Shown piece after piece: positions 8,113 to 16,687 of a stretch of DNA of 64,000 bases. Under the pieces are notes generated by a model. The model saw only the letters and a program-made list of their open reading frames with translations. It was not told the DNA's origin and ran no database searches. The stretch covers positions 2,294,001 to 2,358,000 of the forward strand of contig CP172536.1 of assembly GCA_044598425.1 (NCBI GenBank), read 5' to 3'. The DNA comes from JAEVLT01 sp044598425. GTDB taxonomy: Bacteria; Bacillota; Bacilli; Bacillales; Cytobacillaceae. Positions within the stretch are counted from its first letter, which is position 1. The number at the start of each line of letters is the position of its first letter. The translations under genes were made by a program, and so were the position numbers.

Positions 8113-9897
8113 CTATTTCCAAGGAAGAAAGACGGAAAATGTCGTACCATGGCCGACCTTGCTCTGAACTGAAATATGGCCCCGATGGGCTTCAATGATA
8201 TTTTTTGCTATCGCCAGCCCTAGCCCAGTTCCTGCTCTGCCTCTTGTTCGCGCTTTGTCAGCTTTATAAAAACGCTCAAACACAAAAGGCAAATCTTCTT
8301 CCGGAATTCCGGATCCGGAATCTGCCACTTCGATTGTAATTCCTTTTTCTTCTGGAGCAATCCTTAATATCACAGAACCATCTTTCGGAGTATGCCGGAA
8401 TGCATTATCAATCAGATTCGTCAGAACTTGTTCAATTCGGTCCGGATCAAAGGAAAAATGGTTAATGTCCCCATGAATTTCCACACCAAAATGAATTTCA
8501 TTATCTTTTGCAAGTCCTTGGAATTTGCGGGCAATCCGATTAATGAAAGAAGAGAGTTCAACATCTTCAACGGTTATATGGATATGCCCCGATTCCATTC
8601 GAGCCAAATCAAGCAGCTCGTTGACAAGGCGCCCCATTCTCAAAGATTCATCATAAATGACTCTGGCCATCTCTTTTTTCTCTTCTTCCGTTTCAGCGAT
8701 ATCATCAATAATCGCTTCACTGTAGCCTTGCAGCATCGAAATCGGTGTTCGCAGTTCATGGGAAACATTTGCAATAAAGTCTTTCCTTAACTTGTCCAGC
8801 TTTCGTTCTTCCGTCATATCCCTTACAACTGCTACTGCTCCGCGAATAAATTGATTGCTGTAGAGAGGGCTGACAAGAATCACCCAATGCCGCCCTTGCA
8901 GAGAAATTTCTCCTACTTGCTCTTTTTCCGTATTTACCGCCAGCTGAAAAAGATCCATAACTTTTGATGGTACGGATTCCGTATTGGAACTCGTGTCTCC
9001 TTTTTCATAGTACCAATATTGAAGGAAGCGATCGGCTGGCGGATTTGTGATTAAAATCGTTCCATCGCGATTGAAGGTGATAACCCCATCCGCCATGCTG
9101 CTTAAAATGCTTGCAAGCTGTTCTTTTTCCTGGCTAAGTGCATTTATATTATACTTTAATTGCCGGCCCATCTGATTAAAGGCTGTGGCTAATTCTCCAA
9201 TTTCATCATGGGATAGAATTGGTACTTTTGTATCAAATTTCCCCCTCGCCACTTCAAAAGCAGCTTCCCGCATTTTGCGAAGCGGCGCTGTAATTCTTGT
9301 TGACAAGAAGAAGGCAAAAATGGTAGTTAAAATAATCGCCACACCGGCGACAAGAAGGATAAAATTTGTTGTTGTCCGGGTTGTTTCTTTCATTACCTTC
9401 AAAGATTGGTAGATATAGACCGCACCTTTTTCACCATTGGAAAGATCAAGCGGTACCCCGATAATTGAGTAACTGGCCGGATTTTTCTTTGATGATGGGG
9501 AAGTGGAAAGGGTTGTCACTTTTTCAACTGTTTTGTTTTGTTTTAAAGCTTTTGATAAATCCTTATCTTTACGGATATCCTCAATCGTTAGTACTTTCGT
9601 TTTCTCAGGGCTCGGGGAGTAATAGACCTCATTATCACTTCTAACGACAACTACTTTCGTAACATCATCAATGATTTGCCATGATACTTCCAGGCCAAGA
9701 GAAAAATTGTCCTTATCATACTCTTCAAGAACATGGGCAATTTTCTCTGCTGTATTTTCAAGATCTTTTTTAGTCATTTCAATATTATAGTTATTGAAAT
9801 ATTCGAGCAACATGATCGTTAAGATGAATAGCACAAAAGATACTAACAAAAGAATGGTAAACCAAAGCTTACCGACGACGCTTCGCAGTAGAATCAT
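8113..9897 (-). CDS. resE: Sensor histidine kinase ResE
   Basis: A 594-residue membrane kinase that phosphorylates ResD in response to oxygen limitation and redox state. Two membrane helices (about 10-30 and 175-197) flank an extracytoplasmic sensor region; then come a HAMP domain (about 198-250), a PAS-like region (about 260-370), the H-box with the phosphorylated His (VSHELRTPI, about 380) and the ATPase domain with N, G1 (DSGSGIP) and G2 (GTGLGLAI) boxes. The ATG overlaps the resD stop (ATGA), so the two are translationally coupled. Confidence 0.95.
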   Translation of the reverse strand: MILLRSVVGKLWFTILLLVSFVLFILTIMLLEYFNNYNIEMTKKDLENTAEKIAHVLEEYDKDNFSLGLEVSWQIIDDVTKVVVVRSDNEVYYSPSPEKTKVLTIEDIRKDKDLSKALKQNKTVEKVTTLSTSPSSKKNPASYSIIGVPLDLSNGEKGAVYIYQSLKVMKETTRTTTNFILLVAGVAIILTTIFAFFLSTRITAPLRKMREAAFEVARGKFDTKVPILSHDEIGELATAFNQMGRQLKYNINALSQEKEQLASILSSMADGVITFNRDGTILITNPPADRFLQYWYYEKGDTSSNTESVPSKVMDLFQLAVNTEKEQVGEISLQGRHWVILVSPLYSNQFIRGAVAVVRDMTEERKLDKLRKDFIANVSHELRTPISMLQGYSEAIIDDIAETEEEKKEMARVIYDESLRMGRLVNELLDLARMESGHIHITVEDVELSSFINRIARKFQGLAKDNEIHFGVEIHGDINHFSFDPDRIEQVLTNLIDNAFRHTPKDGSVILRIAPEEKGITIEVADSGSGIPEEDLPFVFERFYKADKARTRGRAGTGLGLAIAKNIIEAHRGHISVQSKVGHGTTFSVFLPWK

Positions 9898-10610
9898 TCA
9901 TTTACAACCTCGAACTTATAGCCGACGCCCCAAACGGTTACAATCATTCTCGCTGCCTGTTCCGATACTTTATTTAATTTTTCACGAAGGCGTTTTACGT
10001 GCGTATCAACTGTACGAAGATCGCCAAAAAATTCATAATGCCAAACTTCCTTAAGCAATTGTTCCCGATCAAATACTTTATCAGGAGATTTTGAAAGAAA
10101 ATAAAGCAATTCATACTCTTTTGGCGTTAGGCTCACTTCAATTCCGTCCGCAGTGACACGATGGGCATCATTGTCAATGGTTAAATGCGGGAAGACAATG
10201 ACATCTTTTGTTGTTGTATCTGTTTGAAGATAGGTCGTTTGTGAAGACCTTCGCAATAAGGCCTTTACACGTAAAACGACTTCCCGTGGACTGAATGGTT
10301 TGACAATATAATCATCCGTCCCTACTTCAAAACCTTGAACACGATTGACTTCCTCACCCTTTGCCGTAAGCATAATAACAGGTGTCGCCTTTTTTTCCCG
10401 CAGCTCCCGGCACACTTCAATTCCGTCTTTACCGGGCATCATTAAATCCAACAAAATGACGTCATAATCATTAGCCAGCGCTTTTGTTAAGGCTTCATTA
10501 CCATCTTCTGCTTCATCAATGGAATATTCTTCCCGTTCTAAATACATTTTTAATAAACGGCGAATTCTTTCTTCATCATCCACCACTAAAATTTTCACGT
10601 CTTTTTCCAT
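9894..10610 (-). CDS. resD: Response regulator ResD
   Basis: A 238-residue OmpR/PhoB-type response regulator. The receiver domain shows the acidic pair near the start (VVDDEE), the phospho-acceptor Asp in DVILLDLMMPG (about residue 57) and Lys in VKPF. The C-terminal winged helix (about 135-235) ends with DTHVKRLREKL and WGVGYKF. ResD activates genes for aerobic and anaerobic respiration, including resABC in B. subtilis. A GGGGGGAT ribosome site precedes the ATG. Confidence 0.96.
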   Translation of the reverse strand: MEKDVKILVVDDEERIRRLLKMYLEREEYSIDEAEDGNEALTKALANDYDVILLDLMMPGKDGIEVCRELREKKATPVIMLTAKGEEVNRVQGFEVGTDDYIVKPFSPREVVLRVKALLRRSSQTTYLQTDTTTKDVIVFPHLTIDNDAHRVTADGIEVSLTPKEYELLYFLSKSPDKVFDREQLLKEVWHYEFFGDLRTVDTHVKRLREKLNKVSEQAARMIVTVWGVGYKFEVVNE

Positions 10611-10783
10611 TAATAAATCCCCCCATAGTGTTTATTTTACAAAAAGGTTCGCTATTTTGCTATGGTTTTCAAGGAATCGCACATGAAAAAAGTGCTTACG
10701 TTTTCACAAAAAAGATAAATCTAAACGTTATTTTGCCTTAAAAACAAAAAAAATACTTGACAAAAAGAGAATTAAATTAATTA

Positions 10784-10970
10784 AGAAAAGCGCAAGCGCC
10801 CTTGGTCATCGACGTAAGGAGGTGGACTGAGCCGAGTGAGATAAAGGAGAGTCGAAAGACGGTAGTCTTTCGTTCTCGACTTATCGTAGACGAGGCGAGG
10901 GAAGCGACTTAGTCGATAGGGCGCTGGAGCTAGACAGTTATCGAAGTTCAGATATAAATTCTGATAGTAT
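10784..10970 (+). repeat. Dispersed intergenic repeat, complete copy
   Basis: This non-coding element fills most of the 416-base gap between resD and resC. It starts with AAAGCGCAAGCGCCC and reaches GGGCGCTGGAGCTAGACA, which is an imperfect terminal inverted repeat, and contains an 8-bp hairpin (10853-10860 with 10865-10872). Homology with a second, inverted and truncated copy at 56676-56767 continues to about 10970. Similar repeats are, as I recall, widespread in Bacillaceae intergenic regions. No ORF is evident. Confidence 0.8.
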
Positions 10971-10972
10971 AA

Positions 10973-11003
10973 AAAAACTCCCGCCGATAAAAGGCAAGAG
11001 CTG
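10973..11003 (-). terminator. Terminator after resC
   Basis: On the minus strand CTCTTGCC pairs with GGCGGGAG (two G-U pairs) around a 7-base loop, followed by seven T. Confidence 0.75.
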
Positions 11004-11026
11004 AAAACTCATTGAATGAATTATCA

Positions 11027-12220
11027 TTAAGATCCGGCATAAGAATGAAGACCGGCAATAACCAAATTAACGGCAATAAGATTAAACATAATTATCCCAA
11101 AACCGATAACGGCCAGCCATGCAGATTTTTCCCCGTGCCACCCTTTTGAAAGGCGAAGGTGCAGAAATGCTGCATAGAAAAGCCATGTGATGAGCGCCCA
11201 AACCTCTTTTGGATCCCATCCCCAGAAACGTGTCCAAGCTACTTGAGCCCAGATCATCGCAAATATAATCGCCCCCAATGTAAATACAGGAAATCCAATG
11301 AGAACCGATCGGTAGCTGATTTCATCGACCAAATCAAGTTTTATATTTTTTACAAATGGCTGTAATGCTGCGGCAATCCGCTTTCTTACTATCAAGCGCA
11401 AAAGCGTGTATAAAATTAGTCCACCGATAAATGACCAAATAACTGTGTTTAATTTTTTCGCATTAACAATTGCCGGTGTTTCGATCAACGGTTGAAACTT
11501 CCCTTTCGTTTTCAATTGATACTCATGCGGACCAACTAAAGCGGGCATTGTGTATTCAACCGAGGCCGGTGCCTTATTTTTATCAACCCAGTCAAATTTT
11601 TCACTATAGCCTATTCCTGCAAACAAGGATGAAACAGCGACAAATCCAAGTGTCATCACGAGGGAAAACATAATAACTTCAAGCCAAAAAGTTCGCTTGC
11701 TTACCTTTGATTGGTCGATTGTTTTAACAAGATAGATAAGCCCGGCAGCAAAACTGATGGCAAGAATCGCCTCTCCCATTGCGGCTGTCGTTACATGAAT
11801 TTTAAGCCAGTCGCTTTGTAAGGCAGGAATCAGTGGTGTAATTTCTCTTGGAAACATACTAGCATAAGCAATAACTAAGATCGCAACCGGCAGCGTGAAC
11901 AGGCCAAGAAGCGGCGTCCGGTAAATAAAATTAATAATAATAAATGCACCAACAAGCGCCATGCCGAAAAAAGTAGTAAATTCAAATAAATTACTAACAG
12001 GAGCGTGGCCTGCTGCAATCCACCTTGTTATAAAATAGCCAAGCTGTGAAATGAAGCCGATAATTGTTAAAATTTCAGCAATTTTACCCCAGCGGTTCAT
12101 CCCTTTCTTTTCATTCATGCCCTTTTTTCCTTTAATCGCCCCGCCAAAAAACAATGTAGCGACTAAGTACAGAATAAAAGCAATATATAGCAAGTTACTG
12201 CTTATTGCAACCAATTCCAT
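11027..12220 (-). CDS. resC: Cytochrome c maturation protein ResC (CcsA-like)
   Basis: A 397-residue polytopic membrane protein of the CcsA/CcmC heme-handling family. The signature heme-binding tryptophan-rich stretch WGWDPKEVWALITW lies at about 330-343, with conserved histidines nearby. With ResB it forms the System II synthase that attaches heme to apocytochrome c outside the membrane. It follows resB by 7 bases, in the order resA-resB-resC read on the minus strand. A GGGGGT ribosome site precedes the ATG. Confidence 0.95.
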   Translation of the reverse strand: MELVAISSNLLYIAFILYLVATLFFGGAIKGKKGMNEKKGMNRWGKIAEILTIIGFISQLGYFITRWIAAGHAPVSNLFEFTTFFGMALVGAFIIINFIYRTPLLGLFTLPVAILVIAYASMFPREITPLIPALQSDWLKIHVTTAAMGEAILAISFAAGLIYLVKTIDQSKVSKRTFWLEVIMFSLVMTLGFVAVSSLFAGIGYSEKFDWVDKNKAPASVEYTMPALVGPHEYQLKTKGKFQPLIETPAIVNAKKLNTVIWSFIGGLILYTLLRLIVRKRIAAALQPFVKNIKLDLVDEISYRSVLIGFPVFTLGAIIFAMIWAQVAWTRFWGWDPKEVWALITWLFYAAFLHLRLSKGWHGEKSAWLAVIGFGIIMFNLIAVNLVIAGLHSYAGS

Positions 12221-12227
12221 TACCCCC

Positions 12228-13850
12228 TTATCCGTTGCTTTTGTTTTGAAGCTGATCCTCCGGCATCGATAGACTTGTTCCTTCGATCACCGTTTCCAAT
12301 TCCCGCTTTAGCCCATACCAGTTTTTATTTGTATGGGCGGCCATCCAAACTTCCCCATTTTTGCGCTGGATCCAGATTCGCCGATGATTCCAATACGCAC
12401 CTTGGATCACACCAAACATAAATAGGATGCCGCCTACAATAATCACCCAAATGGTGGAATCCTTGCGCAAGGTCAAGCCTGAAACGTTTTTCGTCCCAAC
12501 CCCTTTAAATTTCATCTTGTACTCATTATTACCAAATGGTTCAATCGTCTGTCTGATTGCGACAAAGCTCGATTCACCTTTTTGCTTATCCGGGGCAATC
12601 ATTCGAAAAACAAATGCTGGATTATTGGGAACTTTCGTTTTGGTTGTCGGTTCGCCGCTTTGGGAAAATTCAAAATCAGGAAAATAGCTTAAAACTTCGA
12701 CAGCATAACCATTGCCTAAATCATACTTTGATTTAGGATCATTTAAATCAATCGTAAGATCACCATAGGCTTGATTCGTTTGTTTGTTTATAAGAGAAAA
12801 TGTCATTGTATTGAGTTCATTAAGCTTGTAATCTACTTGGTAAATAGAATATCCATTAAAGGACAGCGGTTGATTTACGCGAATTTTATAATCCTTCACC
12901 TTTTTAAGGTTAGGCTTTTCCCCTGTTATGGTATTGTCTGCTTTTTTATAAAGAACGACATTTGTTTGATAATTTTTCGCGACATTACCTACCCGCTCAA
13001 TCGCAGTTCCAAACTCTTTATCTTTATTTTTATCATAGACTTGTAGAATAAATTTTTTATTGGTTAAATAATACTCGCCATTTGTATCGGGAATCACCTT
13101 TGTTTCCCCTTCACGAATCCAGAGGACTTTATCGACATACATCCCGGGAATAAAGCGGAGCATACCTCCAATTAAAAAGATGATTAAACCAACATGATTC
13201 ACATACGGTCCCCAGCGGGAAAAGCGGCCTTTTTCAGCCAGCAGATCGCCATTTTCTTCCCGTATTTTGTAATGTCGTGCCTTTAGCTTTTTTTTAACAT
13301 TCGCAAGATCAGTCTCTAGCTCATCGCTCCCGGCAATGCCAAAAAGCCTCTGACGCTTTAGAAAGCCTTCATGCCTTGTCACTCTTTGCGCTTTTAATGC
13401 TTTGTACAACGGAATCACCCTGTCTAGACTGCATATCACTAAAGAGATTCCAATTAATGCAATCAACATTAAATACCACCAAGAGCTATAAAGATTATTA
13501 AATCCTAATTGATAATACCATTTTCCAACCCAGCCATATTGCTGCTGATAATATTCGTCGGCAGGAATGGTTGGCGGTATATACATTTCCTGCGGGAGGA
13601 TCGTTCCAATAGCTGAGGAAATTAGTGTAATGACGATAAGCCAAACACCGACTTTGACGGAAGAAAAGAAATTCCATACTTTATCAATGAATGTTTTTTT
13701 GAAAATTTGCGACCGTCTGGCACTGCCTTCATAGCGCATGTCAATGACTTGTTTTCCTTGCTCTTCTTCTTCCAAAATTTTTCCACACGCTTCGCAGAAA
13801 ACGGTTCCATGAGGATTTACATGACCACACTCACACTTTACATCTTTCAT
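12228..13850 (-). CDS. resB: Cytochrome c biogenesis protein ResB
   Basis: A 540-residue membrane protein of the System II cytochrome c synthase. The N-terminus carries a small zinc-ribbon-like motif (CECGH...CEACG, residues 5-25), as in the B. subtilis protein. Membrane helices follow at about 65-90, 120-140 and 205-225, then a large extracytoplasmic domain, and a last helix near 470-490 before a conserved tail (HTNKNWYGLK). It works with ResC. The start used here is the ATG before DVKCEC; the longer frame lacks a ribosome site. Confidence 0.95.
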   Translation of the reverse strand: MKDVKCECGHVNPHGTVFCEACGKILEEEEQGKQVIDMRYEGSARRSQIFKKTFIDKVWNFFSSVKVGVWLIVITLISSAIGTILPQEMYIPPTIPADEYYQQQYGWVGKWYYQLGFNNLYSSWWYLMLIALIGISLVICSLDRVIPLYKALKAQRVTRHEGFLKRQRLFGIAGSDELETDLANVKKKLKARHYKIREENGDLLAEKGRFSRWGPYVNHVGLIIFLIGGMLRFIPGMYVDKVLWIREGETKVIPDTNGEYYLTNKKFILQVYDKNKDKEFGTAIERVGNVAKNYQTNVVLYKKADNTITGEKPNLKKVKDYKIRVNQPLSFNGYSIYQVDYKLNELNTMTFSLINKQTNQAYGDLTIDLNDPKSKYDLGNGYAVEVLSYFPDFEFSQSGEPTTKTKVPNNPAFVFRMIAPDKQKGESSFVAIRQTIEPFGNNEYKMKFKGVGTKNVSGLTLRKDSTIWVIIVGGILFMFGVIQGAYWNHRRIWIQRKNGEVWMAAHTNKNWYGLKRELETVIEGTSLSMPEDQLQNKSNG

Positions 13851-13870
13851 TAAAAAAACTCCCAACAATG

Positions 13871-14395
13871 TTAAGGTTTAATTTCATTCATTAAATCCCT
13901 GACTGTTTTTTCCGTCATTTGGCCAGTAAAATAGTTAACCACTTTGCCTGTTTTATCAATCAAAAAAGTTGCAGGGAGCGGATCGATACCATAAGCGGAT
14001 TGCACCTGGGTTTCATTGTCAATGACAATTGGAAAGTCCAGCTGATGCCGCTGAGCAAATTTGGTAACGGCCAGTTTGGATTCTCCAACATTTACTGCCA
14101 AAACTTGTACCCCTTTGTCTTTAAACTGATGGTATTGATTGTTGATGTATGGCATTTCTACTTCGCAAGGCTTACACCATGTTCCCCAAAAATTCAAAAA
14201 AACTCCTTGCCCTTTGTATTCAGATAAGCGATGTTTTTTTCCCTGCATATCTGTTAAGACAAAATCAGGTGCTTTTTCACCTATGGCGACTTTCGTTTGT
14301 TTGTCCTTTGTTAAATTTGCATACAACGTATAGGCAACTGCCCCGATCAATACGAGTAAAATAACAGATCTGACTATTAGCCGCTGTTTTTTCAT
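13871..14395 (-). CDS. resA: Thiol-disulfide oxidoreductase ResA
   Basis: A 174-residue membrane-anchored thioredoxin-like protein. The N-terminal helix (about 7-27) anchors it outside the cell; the active site is WCKPC (Cys74, Cys77), with the family Glu80 nearby. ResA reduces the CXXCH cysteines of apocytochrome c so that heme can be attached by ResBC. B. subtilis has CEPC at this site, so the middle residue differs. It is the first gene of resABC, and a GGGGGG site precedes the ATG. Confidence 0.95.
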   Translation of the reverse strand: MKKQRLIVRSVILLVLIGAVAYTLYANLTKDKQTKVAIGEKAPDFVLTDMQGKKHRLSEYKGQGVFLNFWGTWCKPCEVEMPYINNQYHQFKDKGVQVLAVNVGESKLAVTKFAQRHQLDFPIVIDNETQVQSAYGIDPLPATFLIDKTGKVVNYFTGQMTEKTVRDLMNEIKP

Positions 14396-14452
14396 AGCTA
14401 CCCCCCACATTCAATTAATCGCATACACCCACTTCAGCAACATGCACAGGCA

Positions 14453-14478
14453 AAGCTCCTCATTGGAAAAAGGAGCTT
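14453..14478. terminator. Possible terminator after rluB
   Basis: A 7-bp stem (AAGCTCC/GGAGCTT) in the gap between rluB and resA. The T-tract on the minus strand is weak, so termination is uncertain. Confidence 0.45.
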
Positions 14479-14591
14479 AACACCTTTTGTGTAAGAAATT
14501 CTAAAATTTACACAAAATTAAATTATTTCGTTTAAATTATATCACTTTTCAAGTGTTGCACAGTGAAAATAAAAGAAATGAAGCAAAAAAA

Positions 14592-15326
14592 TTATGATTT
14601 TTTTTGTGCTTTCATCGCTAAGGCACGGAGCTGCTTGACTTCATGGGGGGTAAGTTCCCTAGCTTCACCAGCATTAAGGCCTGTTAATGTCAAAAATCCG
14701 TACCGTTCCCGTTTCAGCTTCAAAACTTGATGTCCGATAGCCTCAAACATTCTGCGTACTTGGCGGTTTCGCCCTTCATGAATGATGATCTCAACAATGG
14801 CCGTTTGCTTTTTTTTATCCACTGAAAGCAGTTTAACTTTTGCTGGAGCTGTCTTTCCATCTTCTAATTGAATGCCTCTCTCCAATTTCCGCAAATTTTC
14901 TCTTAATGGAATGCCTTTTATCTTTGCTACATACACTTTTTCAATCTCCCCGCTTGGATGCATGAGCAAATTAGCGAATTCTCCATCATTCGTTAATATC
15001 AACAGTCCAGAAGTATCATAATCCAATCGGCCAACTGGATAAATTCGTTCTTTTAAATCGGGGAAAAAATCTGTAACTACTTTTCTTCCCTTATCATCAC
15101 TTACACTCGAAATAACGCTGCGCGGTTTATAAAACAGAAAATGGACAGGCTCTTCTCTTTCAATTTGAATTTCATTGACTTCCACCTTGTCCGAAGGGAC
15201 AACCTTCACACCAAGTTTGGTAACAACTTTTCCGTTCACTTTTACTTTTCCTTCTTTAATGAGCTCTTCTGCTTTTCGCCTTGATGCAATTCCAGCTCGT
15301 GCAATCACTTTCTGCAATCTTTCCAA
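14592..15326 (-). CDS. rluB: 23S rRNA pseudouridine synthase RluB
   Basis: A 244-residue enzyme that converts a uridine of 23S rRNA to pseudouridine. It has an N-terminal S4 RNA-binding domain (about 1-60: RLQKVIARAGIASRRKAEELI) and an RsuA/RluB catalytic domain with GRLDYDTSGLLILTND, where the Asp is the catalytic nucleophile. The position between resA and spmB matches B. subtilis. The start codon is TTG, supported by GAGGTGG 8 bases upstream. A strong nested hairpin lies in its leader (15364-15417). Confidence 0.95.
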   Translation of the reverse strand: MERLQKVIARAGIASRRKAEELIKEGKVKVNGKVVTKLGVKVVPSDKVEVNEIQIEREEPVHFLFYKPRSVISSVSDDKGRKVVTDFFPDLKERIYPVGRLDYDTSGLLILTNDGEFANLLMHPSGEIEKVYVAKIKGIPLRENLRKLERGIQLEDGKTAPAKVKLLSVDKKKQTAIVEIIIHEGRNRQVRRMFEAIGHQVLKLKRERYGFLTLTGLNAGEARELTPHEVKQLRALAMKAQKKS

Positions 15327-15363
15327 ATTTATTCCACCTCAATTTATCCTCGTTCAAGAAACT

Positions 15364-15417
15364 TTTAGAGAGAGGACGAAGCCCTTTTATGGCGGCTTCA
15401 TATTATGCCTCTCTAAA
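15364..15417. repeat. Nested hairpin in the rluB leader
   Basis: An outer dyad (15364-15375 with 15408-15417, one bulge) encloses a 6-bp inner stem (15378-15383 with 15394-15399). It begins 38 bases upstream of the rluB start and has no terminator-like T run next to it. Confidence 0.65.
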
Positions 15418-15500
15418 GAAACAAATTTTATTCCACCTTAAGAATTATGCCATAATTTATCCGGTTTTCAAAGCAATGGATATTTTCAAGCAAAAAATTA

Positions 15501-15545
15501 AAACAGGATCTTTGAGGATGAAGTCTCCGGTTGGATCCTGTTTTT
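15501..15545. terminator. Terminator after spmB
   Basis: A 10-bp stem (AAACAGGATC/GATCCTGTTT) between spmB and rluB, with flanking A and T runs. It separates the dacB-spmAB unit from rluB. Confidence 0.8.
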
Positions 15546-15557
15546 CATATTTTTTCG

Positions 15558-16103
15558 TTATTTGGTTCCAAAAATAATTGCAACCACGGCAATCGAGGCG
15601 GCAATCCCGACAATATCGGCTAAAAGACCTACTTTTAAAGCGTCGCTCATTTTTTTAACCCCTACAGCTCCAAAATAAACTGTTAATACATAAAAAGTAG
15701 TATCCGTGCTGCCCTGTAAAACAGAGACCAGCCTTCCAATGAAAGAATCCGGGCCATGAACGGCAATTAAATCACTCGTCATTCCAAGTGCAGCTGTTCC
15801 GGAAATAGGGCGAATAAAAGCAAGCGGGACAATTTCAGCAGGTATGCCCATCCAATCAGTTGCAGGACGAATCCAGTTCATCAAGGCGTCTAAAGCACCC
15901 GAAGCCCGAAAGACTGAAATCGCTACAAGCATCCCAACCAGGAAAGGTATAATCGAGATGGCGATTTTGATCCCTTCTTTTCCGCCTTCAACAAATGTTT
16001 CGTATGTAGGAACACGTTTAAATGTACCATAAATTAAAATAAACCCGATTAAGACTGGAATAAAAGCAAGAGATACAAACGATAGGATTCCCATGTAAAT
16101 CAT
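15558..16103 (-). CDS. spmB: Spore maturation protein SpmB
   Basis: A 181-residue membrane protein with about five helices and a Nucleoside_recognition (Gate) domain. Highly conserved stretches are FVEGGKEGIKIAISIIPF and the PISGTAALGM segment. With SpmA it is needed for normal spore core dehydration and heat resistance. Its ATG overlaps the spmA stop (ATGA), and the pair follows dacB, so the three form one sporulation operon as in B. subtilis. Confidence 0.95.
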   Translation of the reverse strand: MIYMGILSFVSLAFIPVLIGFILIYGTFKRVPTYETFVEGGKEGIKIAISIIPFLVGMLVAISVFRASGALDALMNWIRPATDWMGIPAEIVPLAFIRPISGTAALGMTSDLIAVHGPDSFIGRLVSVLQGSTDTTFYVLTVYFGAVGVKKMSDALKVGLLADIVGIAASIAVVAIIFGTK

Positions 16104-16687
16104 CCTTTACGGCTTCTTCGATAATAAAAATAGCGATCAATCAAAATAGCTCCAATTGCAGATAGAATCGTGGCAATCAATGTAGGGACCACTATTTCCG
16201 TTGGTGAAGAAGAATGGTAAGTCATTCTGATCGCAATCACAGTTGTTGGGATGATCGTGATACTTGCTGTATTGATTGCTAAAAAGGTAACCATTGATCG
16301 GCTCGCTGTTGTTTTGCCTCCGTTTAATTCCTGCAGCTGTTCCATCGCTTTTATGCCAAGAGGGGTGGCCGCATTCCCAAGCCCAAACATATTGGCAATC
16401 ATATTGGATAATATATACCCCATCGCTGGATGATCAGGAGGGATTTCAGGAAATAGACGCTTCACAAGCGGCCGAAACCATTTAGCGAGGGTGTTAAGCA
16501 AGCCTGCTTCTTCAGCAATCCGCATCATGCCAAGCCAGAAAACGAGGATACTGATTAAACCAATGCAAAGGGTGACAGCTTCTTTAGCTCCTGTAAAAAT
16601 CGCCTTATTCATCTCATCCATTGTCCCATTTACCATGCCAAAAAGAATACCAATGACCGTTAAAATCACCCATATATAGTTAACCAT
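16100..16687 (-). CDS. spmA: Spore maturation protein SpmA
   Basis: A 195-residue membrane protein, partner of SpmB, also with a Gate domain. Conserved residues include NMIANMFGLGNAATPLGIKAM (about 95-115) and FLAINTASITIIP. It contributes to spore core dehydration; the transported molecule, if any, is not established. The gene overlaps the end of dacB by 8 bases and should be expressed with it in the mother cell. Confidence 0.95.
   Translation of the reverse strand: MVNYIWVILTVIGILFGMVNGTMDEMNKAIFTGAKEAVTLCIGLISILVFWLGMMRIAEEAGLLNTLAKWFRPLVKRLFPEIPPDHPAMGYILSNMIANMFGLGNAATPLGIKAMEQLQELNGGKTTASRSMVTFLAINTASITIIPTTVIAIRMTYHSSSPTEIVVPTLIATILSAIGAILIDRYFYYRRSRKG

Noticed and set aside
14453..14478. 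A ResD-controlled site at the rluB-resA hairpin
   Set aside because: The dyad looks like a plain stem; no recognisable ResD-binding sequence was seen.
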